Assembly: GCA_937893815.1 (NCBI GenBank)
Contig: CALCSH010000254.1
Coordinates: 1 to 12,606 of the forward strand
Length of the DNA: 12,606 nucleotides
Origin: an uncultured Anaerolineae bacterium
Lineage (GTDB): Bacteria > Chloroflexota > Anaerolineae > Anaerolineales > UBA11858
Direction of reading: 5' to 3'
The notes under the pieces were generated by a model. It was given only the letters and a program-made list of their open reading frames with translations. It was not told where the DNA came from and did no database searches. Numbering within the stretch: position 1 is the first letter of the stretch; the number at the start of each line of letters is the position of its first letter. Made by a program: the position numbers and the translations under genes. Shown here one piece after another: positions 1 to 6,957 of the stretch.

Positions 1-201
1 ATTGGGATTACCCTCAAAATAGCCGATGGCGACCTGAAAAGCCGGGCACGCCCTGCGGTGGCACTGGAAATTCTGCGCCAGATCGGCGCAATCTCACCCG
101 ATGAATTGGCTGAATTATCTACATTTGGCCCCAGCTTTAACCTGTATAACTGGCGTAAAATTCATATTGGCTCGGCGCGCCCGGTGTTTACACTATCCTA
201 A
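1..201 (+). CDS. L-asparaginase II family protein, C-terminal end (partial)
   Basis: The reading frame is open from the first base and ends at TAA 199-201, giving the last 66 residues of a protein whose start lies outside the window. The tail reads GITLKIADGDLKSRARPAVA, then a leucine-rich helix, then an N-W-R-K-I-H-I-G segment and a short C-terminal strand. This matches the C-terminal signature of the asparaginase II family (Rhizobium etli AnsA type, usually about 330 residues): LK(I/V)xDG, an Ala-rich helix, and a final NW-G motif. Family members hydrolyse L-asparagine to aspartate and ammonia and are unrelated in fold to the E. coli AnsA/AnsB enzymes. The catalytic residues are upstream and cannot be checked. 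The next gene begins 14 bases downstream on the same strand, so cotranscription is likely. Confidence 0.8.
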   Translation: MGITLKIADGDLKSRARPAVALEILRQIGAISPDELAELSTFGPSFNLYNWRKIHIGSARPVFTLS

Positions 202-215
202 AAGTCCCTCTCACA

Positions 216-872
216 ATGAACAAAGCCATTGAAATCCACGAGCGTTTGCTGCAAAAATTCGGTGAGCCGATCTGGCGTAACCCGCTACCGCCGCTGGATG
301 AGTTGGTTTCGACGATTCTCTCGCAAAGCACTAATGATAATAACCGCGATAAAGCATTCGATGCCTTGCGCGCCCGCTTCCCCAGTTGGGAAGCTGTGCG
401 TGATGCAAACGAATCTGAAGTAATTGCAACTATCCGACCAGCGGGCCTCGCCAATCAAAAAGGGCCGCGCATCCAAAATATTCTCCAAAGAATTACGGAA
501 ATACGCGGTGAGCTAAGTCTCGATTTCCTGAAAGATTCATCTCCCGAAGATGCGCTAAACTGGTTGGTTCAATTCAAGGGAGTCGGGCCAAAAACGGCAT
601 CGATTGTGCTGCTATTTTCGCTCGGCAAGCCTGCCTTCCCGGTGGATACGCATGTAAACAGGCTCTCTGGGCGACTTGGGTTGCGCCCTGAGAAAATGAA
701 TGCCGTTCAGGCACACGATTATCTGGCTGCTCAATTTCCGCCCGAAACGTATTACGCTGCACACCTCAATCTCATCCGACTAGGGCGCGAAATCTGCAAA
801 GCCCGTAAACCCCTGTGCCTGAAATGTCCCTTGCAGGATATATGCGTCTACTACGCCGAAAATCCGGAATGA
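216..872 (+). CDS. nth: Endonuclease III-type DNA glycosylase/AP lyase
   Basis: This 218-residue protein has the full endonuclease III layout. A helix-hairpin-helix motif (about residues 118-132, FKGVGPKTAS) contains Lys126, which aligns with the Schiff-base lysine K120 of E. coli Nth. The VDTH motif supplies Asp144, equivalent to the catalytic D138. The C-terminus carries Cys194, Cys201, Cys204 and Cys210 in the exact C-x6-C-x2-C-x5-C spacing of the [4Fe-4S] loop. The family excises oxidised pyrimidines in base excision repair and nicks the abasic site by beta-elimination. The length is close to that of Nth (211 residues). The N-terminal LSQSTND resembles the LSxQxTD helix of the family. No clear Shine-Dalgarno precedes ATG 216. 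The gene sits 14 bases after the asparaginase gene, and its stop overlaps the start of the next gene. Nth is the closest assignment; a related HhH-GPD subfamily with different base preference is possible. Confidence 0.9.
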   Translation: MNKAIEIHERLLQKFGEPIWRNPLPPLDELVSTILSQSTNDNNRDKAFDALRARFPSWEAVRDANESEVIATIRPAGLANQKGPRIQNILQRITEIRGELSLDFLKDSSPEDALNWLVQFKGVGPKTASIVLLFSLGKPAFPVDTHVNRLSGRLGLRPEKMNAVQAHDYLAAQFPPETYYAAHLNLIRLGREICKARKPLCLKCPLQDICVYYAENPE

Positions 873-2323
873 AACATCCCCTTAGCATTCGAACATTTTT
901 GAATGCCGCGCTCGTCGAGGGCGTTGTGGCACTCATCTGGTTATTACTGATCCCCGGCGAAGGTGGGCTTTCCGCATCCCGGTTGATGCTGCTCGCCGCC
1001 TTGTTGCTTCCCATGGGTGCAGTGGCGTTTCTTTCCTGGAAGGCAAACAGCAATCCCCAATGGAGCCAGAAGACCACTGAAAAGGTAGAAGCCATCCTCA
1101 TACAAGATGGAACCCGCCTGGGTTGGATAACCATCATTCTGGCAATTATTATCGTTGGCGGAATCTATTTTTTAAGCTTCACATTATTATCTACCGATCA
1201 ATTCATCCGAGGCTATCTGATCCGCCTGACGCCATTGGTGTTCTGGGGATTAGCCGTTTGCGGGCAACTATTTGCGCTGATCGCAATCTGGCAGTTCGAG
1301 GTTTGGCGAAATTTCCTTCTGCACAATCGAACGGCTTTTTTTTATTCTCTGCTAGCACTTTTTATTGCTACAGTCACTTTTAAAGTCTCGGATTTCAATA
1401 TTGAGCGTTGGAACAAACTTGCCGATGCAGCGTATGGGGTTATATTGCACACACCGCATTGGCGCGCCTACGCTAACCGGCTACTCGGGCCATATACAAT
1501 TTTGGCGCTCTCCCAATTGGGAGTTTCGTTTGAAACAGCCATGCATATTTTCAATTTCTTGATGATCAGCGTGCAGATCATGATCATCTATTCTGTGGTT
1601 TTGCGTTTCAGTAATCTGGCCTATAAAACCGCGATTCGTTATGTAATTTTCTTTTCGTTTATTCTGCTCTGTATGCAAGATTATTATTCGTATCCGTGGG
1701 ATTATATTGACACCGCAATATTTATCTTGTTTGTTTGGGGAATTTTTCGCGGCAAAGCGACAATATATTTTGTAGTGTTATTTCTTGTGGAATTACTCAA
1801 TCGCGAAATTGCGATTTTAATTTCGTTTTACTTGATCCTAGATTCATTCTCTATTTCGCTCAACAAAACATCGCCTAAAATCACTTTAAATTCCAGCCAA
1901 AAAAACAAGCTAACGCTAGGTATGATTCTATCCATAGGGGGGATTCTATATACAAAATTATTGCGTGATACTCTTTTCATAAAATCGTCTTTACTAGGCG
2001 TTGGAGATGACATAACTCACAAGCTATTTGGGAATCATTTTCAGTTCACTCTCAATATTAAAGAGTTATTTGTTAATAATTTTTCATCTTTGAATTTCAT
2101 TACCTCACTATATATTTTTGGTTTAATAATCTTTTATCTGATTTCGATATCAAAATCTAACCCGCAGCACATTAAAGCATTGATTATGTTGGTCATAACC
2201 TGTTTGGCGATATTAGCATTTGGACTTATTAATGAAACACGGATGTTAATGATCACAATCCCTTTTCTAATATTTTTAATTTTCGACCTGGATATTCAAG
2301 CTTCGCGGCCCGCTCAGAATTAA
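869..2323 (+). CDS. Multi-pass membrane protein, paralogue of the next gene
   Basis: This 484-residue hydrophobic protein has roughly ten or more predicted membrane segments, the first near residues 12-29 and 38-57. I chose ATG 869 because it overlaps the stop of the nth-like gene as ATGA, a common coupling arrangement; an in-frame ATG at 815 would add 18 residues of overlap coding that look like nth sequence in another frame. Residues 1 to about 130 align with the N-terminus of the following gene: VEG near 16-18, LIP.E.G near 27-33, a QDG.R element near 79-83, and STD..IRGY..R..P..FW near 108-126. The remainder differs from the neighbour and contains a YPWDYID element (275-281) and LLNRE (309-313), patterns I associate with uncharacterised integral membrane proteins of the GT-C type. 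No catalytic site is certain. GC drops from about 60% at the 5' end to about 22% near 2041-2160. A role in cell-surface glycan or lipid-linked sugar metabolism is an inference from the paralogue only. Confidence 0.75.
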   Translation: MKHPLSIRTFLNAALVEGVVALIWLLLIPGEGGLSASRLMLLAALLLPMGAVAFLSWKANSNPQWSQKTTEKVEAILIQDGTRLGWITIILAIIIVGGIYFLSFTLLSTDQFIRGYLIRLTPLVFWGLAVCGQLFALIAIWQFEVWRNFLLHNRTAFFYSLLALFIATVTFKVSDFNIERWNKLADAAYGVILHTPHWRAYANRLLGPYTILALSQLGVSFETAMHIFNFLMISVQIMIIYSVVLRFSNLAYKTAIRYVIFFSFILLCMQDYYSYPWDYIDTAIFILFVWGIFRGKATIYFVVLFLVELLNREIAILISFYLILDSFSISLNKTSPKITLNSSQKNKLTLGMILSIGGILYTKLLRDTLFIKSSLLGVGDDITHKLFGNHFQFTLNIKELFVNNFSSLNFITSLYIFGLIIFYLISISKSNPQHIKALIMLVITCLAILAFGLINETRMLMITIPFLIFLIFDLDIQASRPAQN

Positions 2324-2425
2324 AAATATCTCCACAGCGAAAAGGATAGATGGACATTTCGGTAGACTTCTCGATCCGTTTCTTTTGGCATTAACTCAAG
2401 AATAATTTCACGAAAATAAATTCCT

Positions 2426-3931
2426 ATGAAAACAAACATACTCAAAACACACTTTTATCTAATCACTGTTGAGGGAATCATCGGTTTTCTTTGGCTAGCA
2501 TTAATCCCCAGCGAATCCGGCGGCAGTTGGGTATTTCGATTATCCACATCACGCGCCACTTTTTTGGCAATCATTTTTATCTTTTTGGGGATTAGTATAT
2601 TCTTCACGATCAAAGCATATAGGAATAAGAATTGGATCAATAAATTATTCCATTCCTTGGATACCTTATTTCAGAAAGATGGTCATCGCACGAGCGGGTT
2701 GGTGATTGCGCTGGCTAGCGTATGCATCGGTGGATATGTGCTGTATGAATCATTTTCCACAACCGATTTATACATCCGTGGATATTTTTCACGAATTGCA
2801 CCAGCCATGTTTTGGCTGACTGCGATAAGTATTCAGGCACTGCTGTACCTATGGAATGCGGATCCAGAGACACGAAAAAAACACCTTCAGCAACATGGCC
2901 TCGCTTTACTTTGTTTGCTGGTCCTTATCGTAGCAGGGTTTTTCATGCATAACTATCTATGGAAATTGGAACCCGACTCTTGGGATACGTATAAGATGTT
3001 CAACAAAGACAATAAATTTGATCTCATGGAGCAGGATATCAACGCGATTTTTAATGAGGGCGATCGTCTCCAAAAAGGCGAGAACCCTTACGCTCGCGCC
3101 TTAGATTTAGGTGAAAACCTGAAATGGAATCAAATCAATGCCACATATTTCCCAGTATTCTATATTCTTTCATGGCTGACGCAAGAATTCGGATTGGAAG
3201 ATTACCTTCAATGGCTTGGGTTTTGGAGAGTTATTTTCCTATTTGCGAACTTGAGTATTCTCTATCTACTCTTTTATATTCCCTATCACCGCCATAATAA
3301 TCTGGTTTTTGGAATTCTAGCAGGGACTTTCTGGCTATTTAATCGATGGACATTACATATGACAATGATTTACCATATTGATTTCATCGCCATGTTTTTT
3401 TTCTTGCTCTCACTAGCTACCTGGCCTAAATATAAATATCTATCGCTGCTATCCTTTGGCACGTCTTTAGCCATCAAACAGATCGCGATCTTCATGATAC
3501 CTATCTATATCATATGGATTTGGCAATCCGTCGAAAATCGCTCGCTAAAACAATTTTTCACGATGCTCATGGTCATGGCAGCCATCCCTTTAATATTTTC
3601 AGCCCCGTTTATTGTCTGGAACGCCAAGGGCTTCTTCACTTCGGTTCTGATCTCCGCTACACGCATTTCCGAAAGCCATTTCGGAGTTCCCGGAGTAGAT
3701 ACGCTACTAGGGTTATCCGGAATTCCTGCGAAGCTGCCCATGCTTGGATTAATGATGCTCACATTTTTCATGGTTTGGAAACAGAATACCAAGCCTTTTG
3801 TTGCCGCCATGCTGATTATGCTTATCTTTGTTGATTTCAACTCCGTACTTTTCCGGCAATATATGACATGGGTTGGCCCGCTTTTCCCACTGGCGCTTTC
3901 TGAAATGTTGGAGAGGCCATTGCCATCTTAA
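2426..3931 (+). CDS. Probable GT-C-fold membrane glycosyltransferase (GT87-like)
   Basis: This 501-residue protein has about ten to twelve hydrophobic segments. Its first ~130 residues are paralogous to the preceding gene (TVEGIIGFLWLALIP, QKDGHR, TTDLYIRGYFSRIAPAMFW). After that it shows features of polyprenyl-phosphate-sugar-dependent GT-C enzymes: a large extracytoplasmic loop with acidic residues (SWDTY, residues 185-189, and EQD near 202-204), then GDRLQKGENPYAR (212-224) with the G-x-NPY motif, then YFP (241-243), a K-Q pair after a helix (LAIKQIAIF, 348-356), and a C-terminal FRQYMTWVGP (476-485). Such enzymes transfer a sugar from a lipid carrier to an acceptor on the outer face of the membrane. 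Donor and acceptor cannot be read from sequence. No strong Shine-Dalgarno precedes ATG 2426, and a 102-base gap with nothing recognisable separates it from the previous gene. No clear terminator follows before the repeat island. Confidence 0.7.
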   Translation: MKTNILKTHFYLITVEGIIGFLWLALIPSESGGSWVFRLSTSRATFLAIIFIFLGISIFFTIKAYRNKNWINKLFHSLDTLFQKDGHRTSGLVIALASVCIGGYVLYESFSTTDLYIRGYFSRIAPAMFWLTAISIQALLYLWNADPETRKKHLQQHGLALLCLLVLIVAGFFMHNYLWKLEPDSWDTYKMFNKDNKFDLMEQDINAIFNEGDRLQKGENPYARALDLGENLKWNQINATYFPVFYILSWLTQEFGLEDYLQWLGFWRVIFLFANLSILYLLFYIPYHRHNNLVFGILAGTFWLFNRWTLHMTMIYHIDFIAMFFFLLSLATWPKYKYLSLLSFGTSLAIKQIAIFMIPIYIIWIWQSVENRSLKQFFTMLMVMAAIPLIFSAPFIVWNAKGFFTSVLISATRISESHFGVPGVDTLLGLSGIPAKLPMLGLMMLTFFMVWKQNTKPFVAAMLIMLIFVDFNSVLFRQYMTWVGPLFPLALSEMLERPLPS

Positions 3932-4124
3932 CGCTGTTATACTAGTGAACAACTATGATACTTTGGCTTTGTGGGATTTCGTGTGGTGACTCTCAGAAGC
4001 TCATACTTTTCGTGGATAGCTATTAGACTTGTTCTGATATATAGCGGAAGATTTCAGCCACAGATACCCTAAACCCGGACGAGCCGGAACCAAATTTTAA
4101 CCACGAAGACACGAAGTCACTAAG

Positions 4125-4237
4125 ATAGGATTTACGCAACTCGATAAAAAATATCCCGAAAATAGGGGTGTGGGGGGGCTTCGCCCCCCCACACCCCTAT
4201 TTTCGGGCATTCTCTTGTACAAGTGCGTAAGTCCTAT
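4125..4237. mobile_element. MITE-like element, about 113 bp, with terminal inverted repeats
   Basis: The ends are ATAGGATTTACGCA at 4125-4138 and TGCGTAAGTCCTAT at 4224-4237, inverted repeats matching at 13 of 14 positions. Directly flanking them is AAG on both sides (4122-4124 and 4238-4240; TAAG if the last T is counted in the repeat), a plausible target-site duplication. The interior is dominated by a perfect 24-bp hairpin (4155-4207). No transposase frame fits, so the element would be non-autonomous and need a transposase supplied elsewhere. Removing 4125-4237 with one AAG copy rejoins the two halves of the surrounding ACCACGAAG palindrome, which supports these boundaries. A TA duplication with ends at 4128 and 4234 is the alternative reading. 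Confidence 0.6.
4155..4207. repeat. Perfect 24-bp inverted repeat with seven-G/seven-C core
   Basis: Arms at 4155-4178 and 4184-4207 are perfectly complementary over 24 bases and enclose the loop CTTCG (4179-4183). The inner stem is seven G pairing with seven C; the outer stem is CCCGAAAATAGGGGTGT and its complement. As RNA this would be an extremely stable hairpin. It lacks a following T tract (CATTCTCTTG follows), so it is not a typical intrinsic terminator, though it could block transcription or RNA decay. It forms the centre of the MITE-like element. Confidence 0.85.
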
Positions 4238-4290
4238 AAGAAAAACAAAAAGCTGTTCTTCGAGTCTTTGTACCTTTGTGGTAAATATTC

Positions 4291-4319
4291 TTGCTTACCG
4301 TCAGAATTCGCACTATATT
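4291..4319 (+). promoter_or_regulatory. Possible sigma-70-like promoter of the SCP2-kinase unit
   Basis: TTGCTT at 4291-4296 is followed after 17 bases by TATATT at 4314-4319. The -10 matches the consensus at five of six positions, the -35 at only three. It lies about 70 bases before ATG 4387 and just after the repeat island, which would have separated the gene from anything upstream. The call rests on box similarity and spacing only. Confidence 0.3.
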
Positions 4320-4386
4320 TCTTCATTCATTTATTTCGGAACAACTCTATTAGGACAATCTGACAGATTAGGAAACGAGGTTTCGT

Positions 4387-4800
4387 ATGGCCTACAAATT
4401 CCCCAGCGCGGCATGGCTCGATGCGCTCAAAGAAAAACTCAATAGCGACGAAAAATACGCCCGCATCGCCAAAAATTGGGAGGGCGATATTATGTTTCAT
4501 ATAGAACCGGGCGGTGGTTTGACGGAACCGATTAAACTTTATATTGATCTTTGGCATGGAACTTGCCGCGAGGTCTTCGAAGTTGGTGCCGCCCAAGAAG
4601 ACAAAATCAACCCGGCGTATATTCTCAGCGCGCCCTATGATAATTTTCAGCGCATTTTGGATAACCAACTCGATCCGATGCAAGCCATGATCACCCGAAA
4701 ATTGCGTGTCAAAGGCAGCATGAGCTATATGATGCGCAATGTCCCCGTAGTGCTCGATTTTGTGCGGTGCGCTCAGGAAATCGACAGTGAGTATTTATAG
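4387..4800 (+). CDS. SCP2 sterol-binding-domain protein
   Basis: This 137-residue soluble protein has the size and pattern of a stand-alone SCP2 (sterol carrier protein 2) domain. The visible pattern is a helix with WLDALKEKLN (10-19), a strand stretch DIMFHIE (34-40) and LYIDLWHGTCREV (51-63), and then YDNFQRILDNQLDPMQAMIT (84-103), with LRVKGSM at 106-112. The LDPxxAxxxxKLxVxGsM segment is the conserved end of SCP2 domains, where the helix closes a hydrophobic ligand tunnel. No signal peptide or membrane segment is seen, so it should be cytoplasmic. Known SCP2-fold proteins bind lipids or acyl chains; the ligand here cannot be predicted. GAAACGAGG at 4372-4380 is a reasonable ribosome binding site six bases before ATG 4387. 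The histidine kinase gene follows 38 bases downstream on the same strand, so the two are probably cotranscribed. Confidence 0.75.
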   Translation: MAYKFPSAAWLDALKEKLNSDEKYARIAKNWEGDIMFHIEPGGGLTEPIKLYIDLWHGTCREVFEVGAAQEDKINPAYILSAPYDNFQRILDNQLDPMQAMITRKLRVKGSMSYMMRNVPVVLDFVRCAQEIDSEYL

Positions 4801-4838
4801 ATCCGCGATCACCGCCAGCCCTTACTCATGGATAAATC

Positions 4839-6665
4839 ATGAAACCAGAACTCCAGACTGAATCGCTCAAAGAACTCCAAAACGCGCTAACGCATCTCGA
4901 AAAACAAACCCTGCCCATTCAGACCCGTGCCGCGCTGCATAATGCCAAGAATCGGCTTGACCAATTTTCGAGATCATTTCAGCAGGAATCGGAGCAAGGG
5001 CGGCTGGCAGCGTTATACCACGTTTCACAAAGCCTGGGGATTTCGCTCAATATCGATGAAGTCCTCACCCAGGTAATGGATGCTGTCATCCAGCTTACCG
5101 GCGCTGAACGCGGTTTTATTACGCTGGTTCATCCAGAAAGCGGCGAGCTAAACCTGCGCGCTGCCCGCAATATTCAGCAAGAAACCCTGAAACAGAATAA
5201 CCTACAAGCCAGCCATACAGTGATTAAATCGGTCATCGAGAGTGGGCGGGGTATTATCACTACCGACGCGCAGGATGATCCACGTTTTGCCCGGCAGGAA
5301 TCGGTCATTTTTTATGCGTTGCGTTCGATTATGTGCGCACCGCTACGCGCTCAAAACCGGGTTATCGGCGTAATCTATGTCGACAACCGCGCCCAATCGG
5401 GCATCTTCCGCCCCGACGATCTCGATCTACTCGATACATTTGCCGGGCAAGCCGCCATCGCCATCGAAAACGCTCAACTTTATACGCAAACCGATCAAGC
5501 ACTGGCTGCCCGTGTGGCTGAACTCGAAACCCTCAGCCATATCGATCAGCAGCTCAATACCCGCCTGGATGTAGAACGAGTTTTGGAAATTGCGCGCTAT
5601 TGGGCTGTACAAGAAAGTGGTGCTGAAAGCGGATGGGCGGCGCTCATTGCGGAGGATTCTGACAACCTGAGTTTGATTTCTATCCCTCAGGGAGATGTTT
5701 CCATCCCGGAACATCCAGAGTTGCTGGCCGCCATTCGAGAGAATCCTACCCCCATGCAGATTCCACCTAAAGACGGGCAACCCGCTCAATATATCGTCCC
5801 GCTGATCCACACCAAACATATTATCGGCGCGCTGGCGGTCATCCATCCCCACGGATTTTCAACCACATCCCAGGAATTTCTCAAACGTCTGGCTGATCGC
5901 ACCGCGGCGGTGGTTGAAAATGCGCGGCTATATCAGGCCGTGGAATATGCCAACGAAGCAAAATCGCAGTTTATTTCTATTGTGACTCACGAACTACGCA
6001 TCCCATTGACTTCGATCAAGGGCTACAACGACCTGCTGCGCCAGAAAATTGTAGGCGAGGTAAATGAGCAGCAATTGAGCTTCCTCAACGTGATTGGCAA
6101 TAATGTCGAACGTATGTCGGCGCTGATCTCTGACCTTTCAGATATTTCGCGCATTGAGCGCGGCAAAATTCATCTGGATTATAACTATTTCGTTTTGCGC
6201 GAACGCGTGGCCGAAACGCTGACCAGTTTGAGTCACAAAATAGCAGAAAAGCGGCACACCTTGCACACCGAAATTCCCGACGATTTACCTCAAGTGTATG
6301 CCGACCCCATTCGGGTGGTGCAAATACTAACCAATTTACTTAGCAACGCCTGGAAATACACGCCAGAGGGCGGAACAATCCGCACAAAAGCCTATGCGCA
6401 AGATGGTATGGTGCATATTGAAATCAGCGATACCGGTTTGGGCATCAGTGAGGAAGATCAATCGCAACTCTTTACACAATTCTTCCGCTCTGAAGCGCCA
6501 CAGGTGCGCGAACAAACCGGTTGGGGATTAGGCCTCAGTGTGACCCAACGCATGGTCGAAATTATGCATGGCGAAATTGGTTTTCAAAGCCAATTAGAAA
6601 AAGGCAGCACATTTTGGTTCACACTGCCCACGCAAGAATACAACGCTGAGCATCGCTACATATAA
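4839..6665 (+). CDS. Soluble GAF-GAF sensor histidine kinase
   Basis: This 608-residue protein has no membrane segment. The order is an N-terminal coiled-coil stretch (about 5-60), GAF1 (about 70-212, ending AGQAAIAIENAQLY), a degenerate GAF2 (about 240-365, ending RTAAVVENARLY), HisKA (about 374-441) and HATPase_c (about 486-598). The H box is THELRIPLTSIKGY with phosphorylatable His384; the N box is LLSNAWKYTPEGG with Asn503; the G1 box is DTGLGI (531-536); the G2 box is GWGLGLSV (561-568). GAF domains bind small ligands or cofactors; none can be named here. Two details stand out. The residue four after the histidine, normally Thr or Asn and needed for phosphatase activity in HisKA kinases, is Ile388. 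The G2 box has Trp where Thr or Ser is usual. No response regulator follows; the downstream genes are convergent. A weak GGA six bases before ATG 4839 is the only ribosome-binding signal. Confidence 0.9.
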   Translation: MKPELQTESLKELQNALTHLEKQTLPIQTRAALHNAKNRLDQFSRSFQQESEQGRLAALYHVSQSLGISLNIDEVLTQVMDAVIQLTGAERGFITLVHPESGELNLRAARNIQQETLKQNNLQASHTVIKSVIESGRGIITTDAQDDPRFARQESVIFYALRSIMCAPLRAQNRVIGVIYVDNRAQSGIFRPDDLDLLDTFAGQAAIAIENAQLYTQTDQALAARVAELETLSHIDQQLNTRLDVERVLEIARYWAVQESGAESGWAALIAEDSDNLSLISIPQGDVSIPEHPELLAAIRENPTPMQIPPKDGQPAQYIVPLIHTKHIIGALAVIHPHGFSTTSQEFLKRLADRTAAVVENARLYQAVEYANEAKSQFISIVTHELRIPLTSIKGYNDLLRQKIVGEVNEQQLSFLNVIGNNVERMSALISDLSDISRIERGKIHLDYNYFVLRERVAETLTSLSHKIAEKRHTLHTEIPDDLPQVYADPIRVVQILTNLLSNAWKYTPEGGTIRTKAYAQDGMVHIEISDTGLGISEEDQSQLFTQFFRSEAPQVREQTGWGLGLSVTQRMVEIMHGEIGFQSQLEKGSTFWFTLPTQEYNAEHRYI

Positions 6666-6861
6666 CCCACGGGGTGAGATGTACCCCTAGCAATGGTATT
6701 GCAAAGGCTTTCGTTGGGTGCGTGCAGTTGTCATACAGTCGGGGAGGTTCATCATATATGCTTTATGATCTTTGACCATCTAAATTTCCCGGCTTATCTG
6801 ATACTATTTCTTGCAGAATGGGGAGAAATCCCTTCATTCATCGCTGTTTCCTCCTTTGGCG

Positions 6862-6899
6862 AAGTCTCCATTGGGTACCTCACCACCCAATGGAGACTT
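6862..6899. repeat. Perfect 15-bp inverted repeat, eight-base loop
   Basis: AAGTCTCCATTGGGT at 6862-6876 pairs completely with ACCCAATGGAGACTT at 6885-6899 around the loop ACCTCACC. It lies 197 bases past the stop of the upstream kinase and is followed by ACTCTTTAATA, not a clean T tract. It could be a weak terminator, the end of a small transcript, an mRNA-stabilising structure or a REP-like dispersed palindrome. Confidence 0.75.
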
Positions 6900-6957
6900 A
6901 CTCTTTAATAGCACAGGGGGTTTCGGTAGCAAAAACTTTGTGCGCGTTTTAAGATAA

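Larger units (their letters stand above)
4100..4282. repeat. Degenerate palindromic repeat (ACCACGAAG type), split by an insertion
   Basis: The left arm at 4100-4124 (starting ACCACGAAGACACGAAG) is imperfectly complementary to the right arm at 4258-4282 (ending CTTTGTGGT): by my alignment 18 of 25 positions pair. The right half is preceded by an A-rich loop-like stretch, AAGAAAAACAAAAAGC at 4238-4253. Dispersed palindromes built from CACGAAG units around an A-rich centre are, from general knowledge, common in many environmental bacterial genomes. The arms are separated by 133 bases because a second element sits between them. Divergence between the arms indicates the palindrome is older than the insert. 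Confidence 0.65.
3932..4386. other. Intergenic repeat island between membrane-protein genes and SCP2 gene
   Basis: This 455-base stretch holds no convincing gene. Bases 3932 to about 4095 show nothing I recognise. From about 4096 to 4285 lies a degenerate palindromic repeat interrupted by a MITE-like element, both listed separately. Bases 4286-4386 carry a possible promoter and the ribosome binding site of the SCP2 gene. An open frame at 4170-4445 runs through the hairpin and is not believable as a gene. Confidence 0.7.

Noticed and set aside
815..868. Upstream in-frame ATG extending the first membrane protein by 18 residues
   Set aside because: It would overlap the iron-sulfur cluster codons of the nth-like gene by 58 bases. 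The ATGA start at 869 is a normal coupled start, and the extra residues are not hydrophobic like the true N-terminus of the paralogue.
4126..4236. TA target duplication and 107-bp element ending GGAYTTACGCA, as in mariner/IS630-like elements
   Set aside because: It remains possible, but excising at TA leaves a TATA stutter in the surrounding palindrome, while the AAG reading restores it cleanly and uses the full 14-base ends.
4170..4445. A 91-codon open frame on the + strand across the hairpin and into the SCP2 gene
   Set aside because: It starts inside the MITE hairpin, encodes low-quality sequence without recognisable motifs, and overlaps the SCP2 gene in another frame.
6862..6899. 15-bp hairpin as the main terminator of the + strand kinase
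   Set aside because: It is nearly 200 bases from the stop and lacks a T tract; the hairpin at 6958-7002 has the terminator features.
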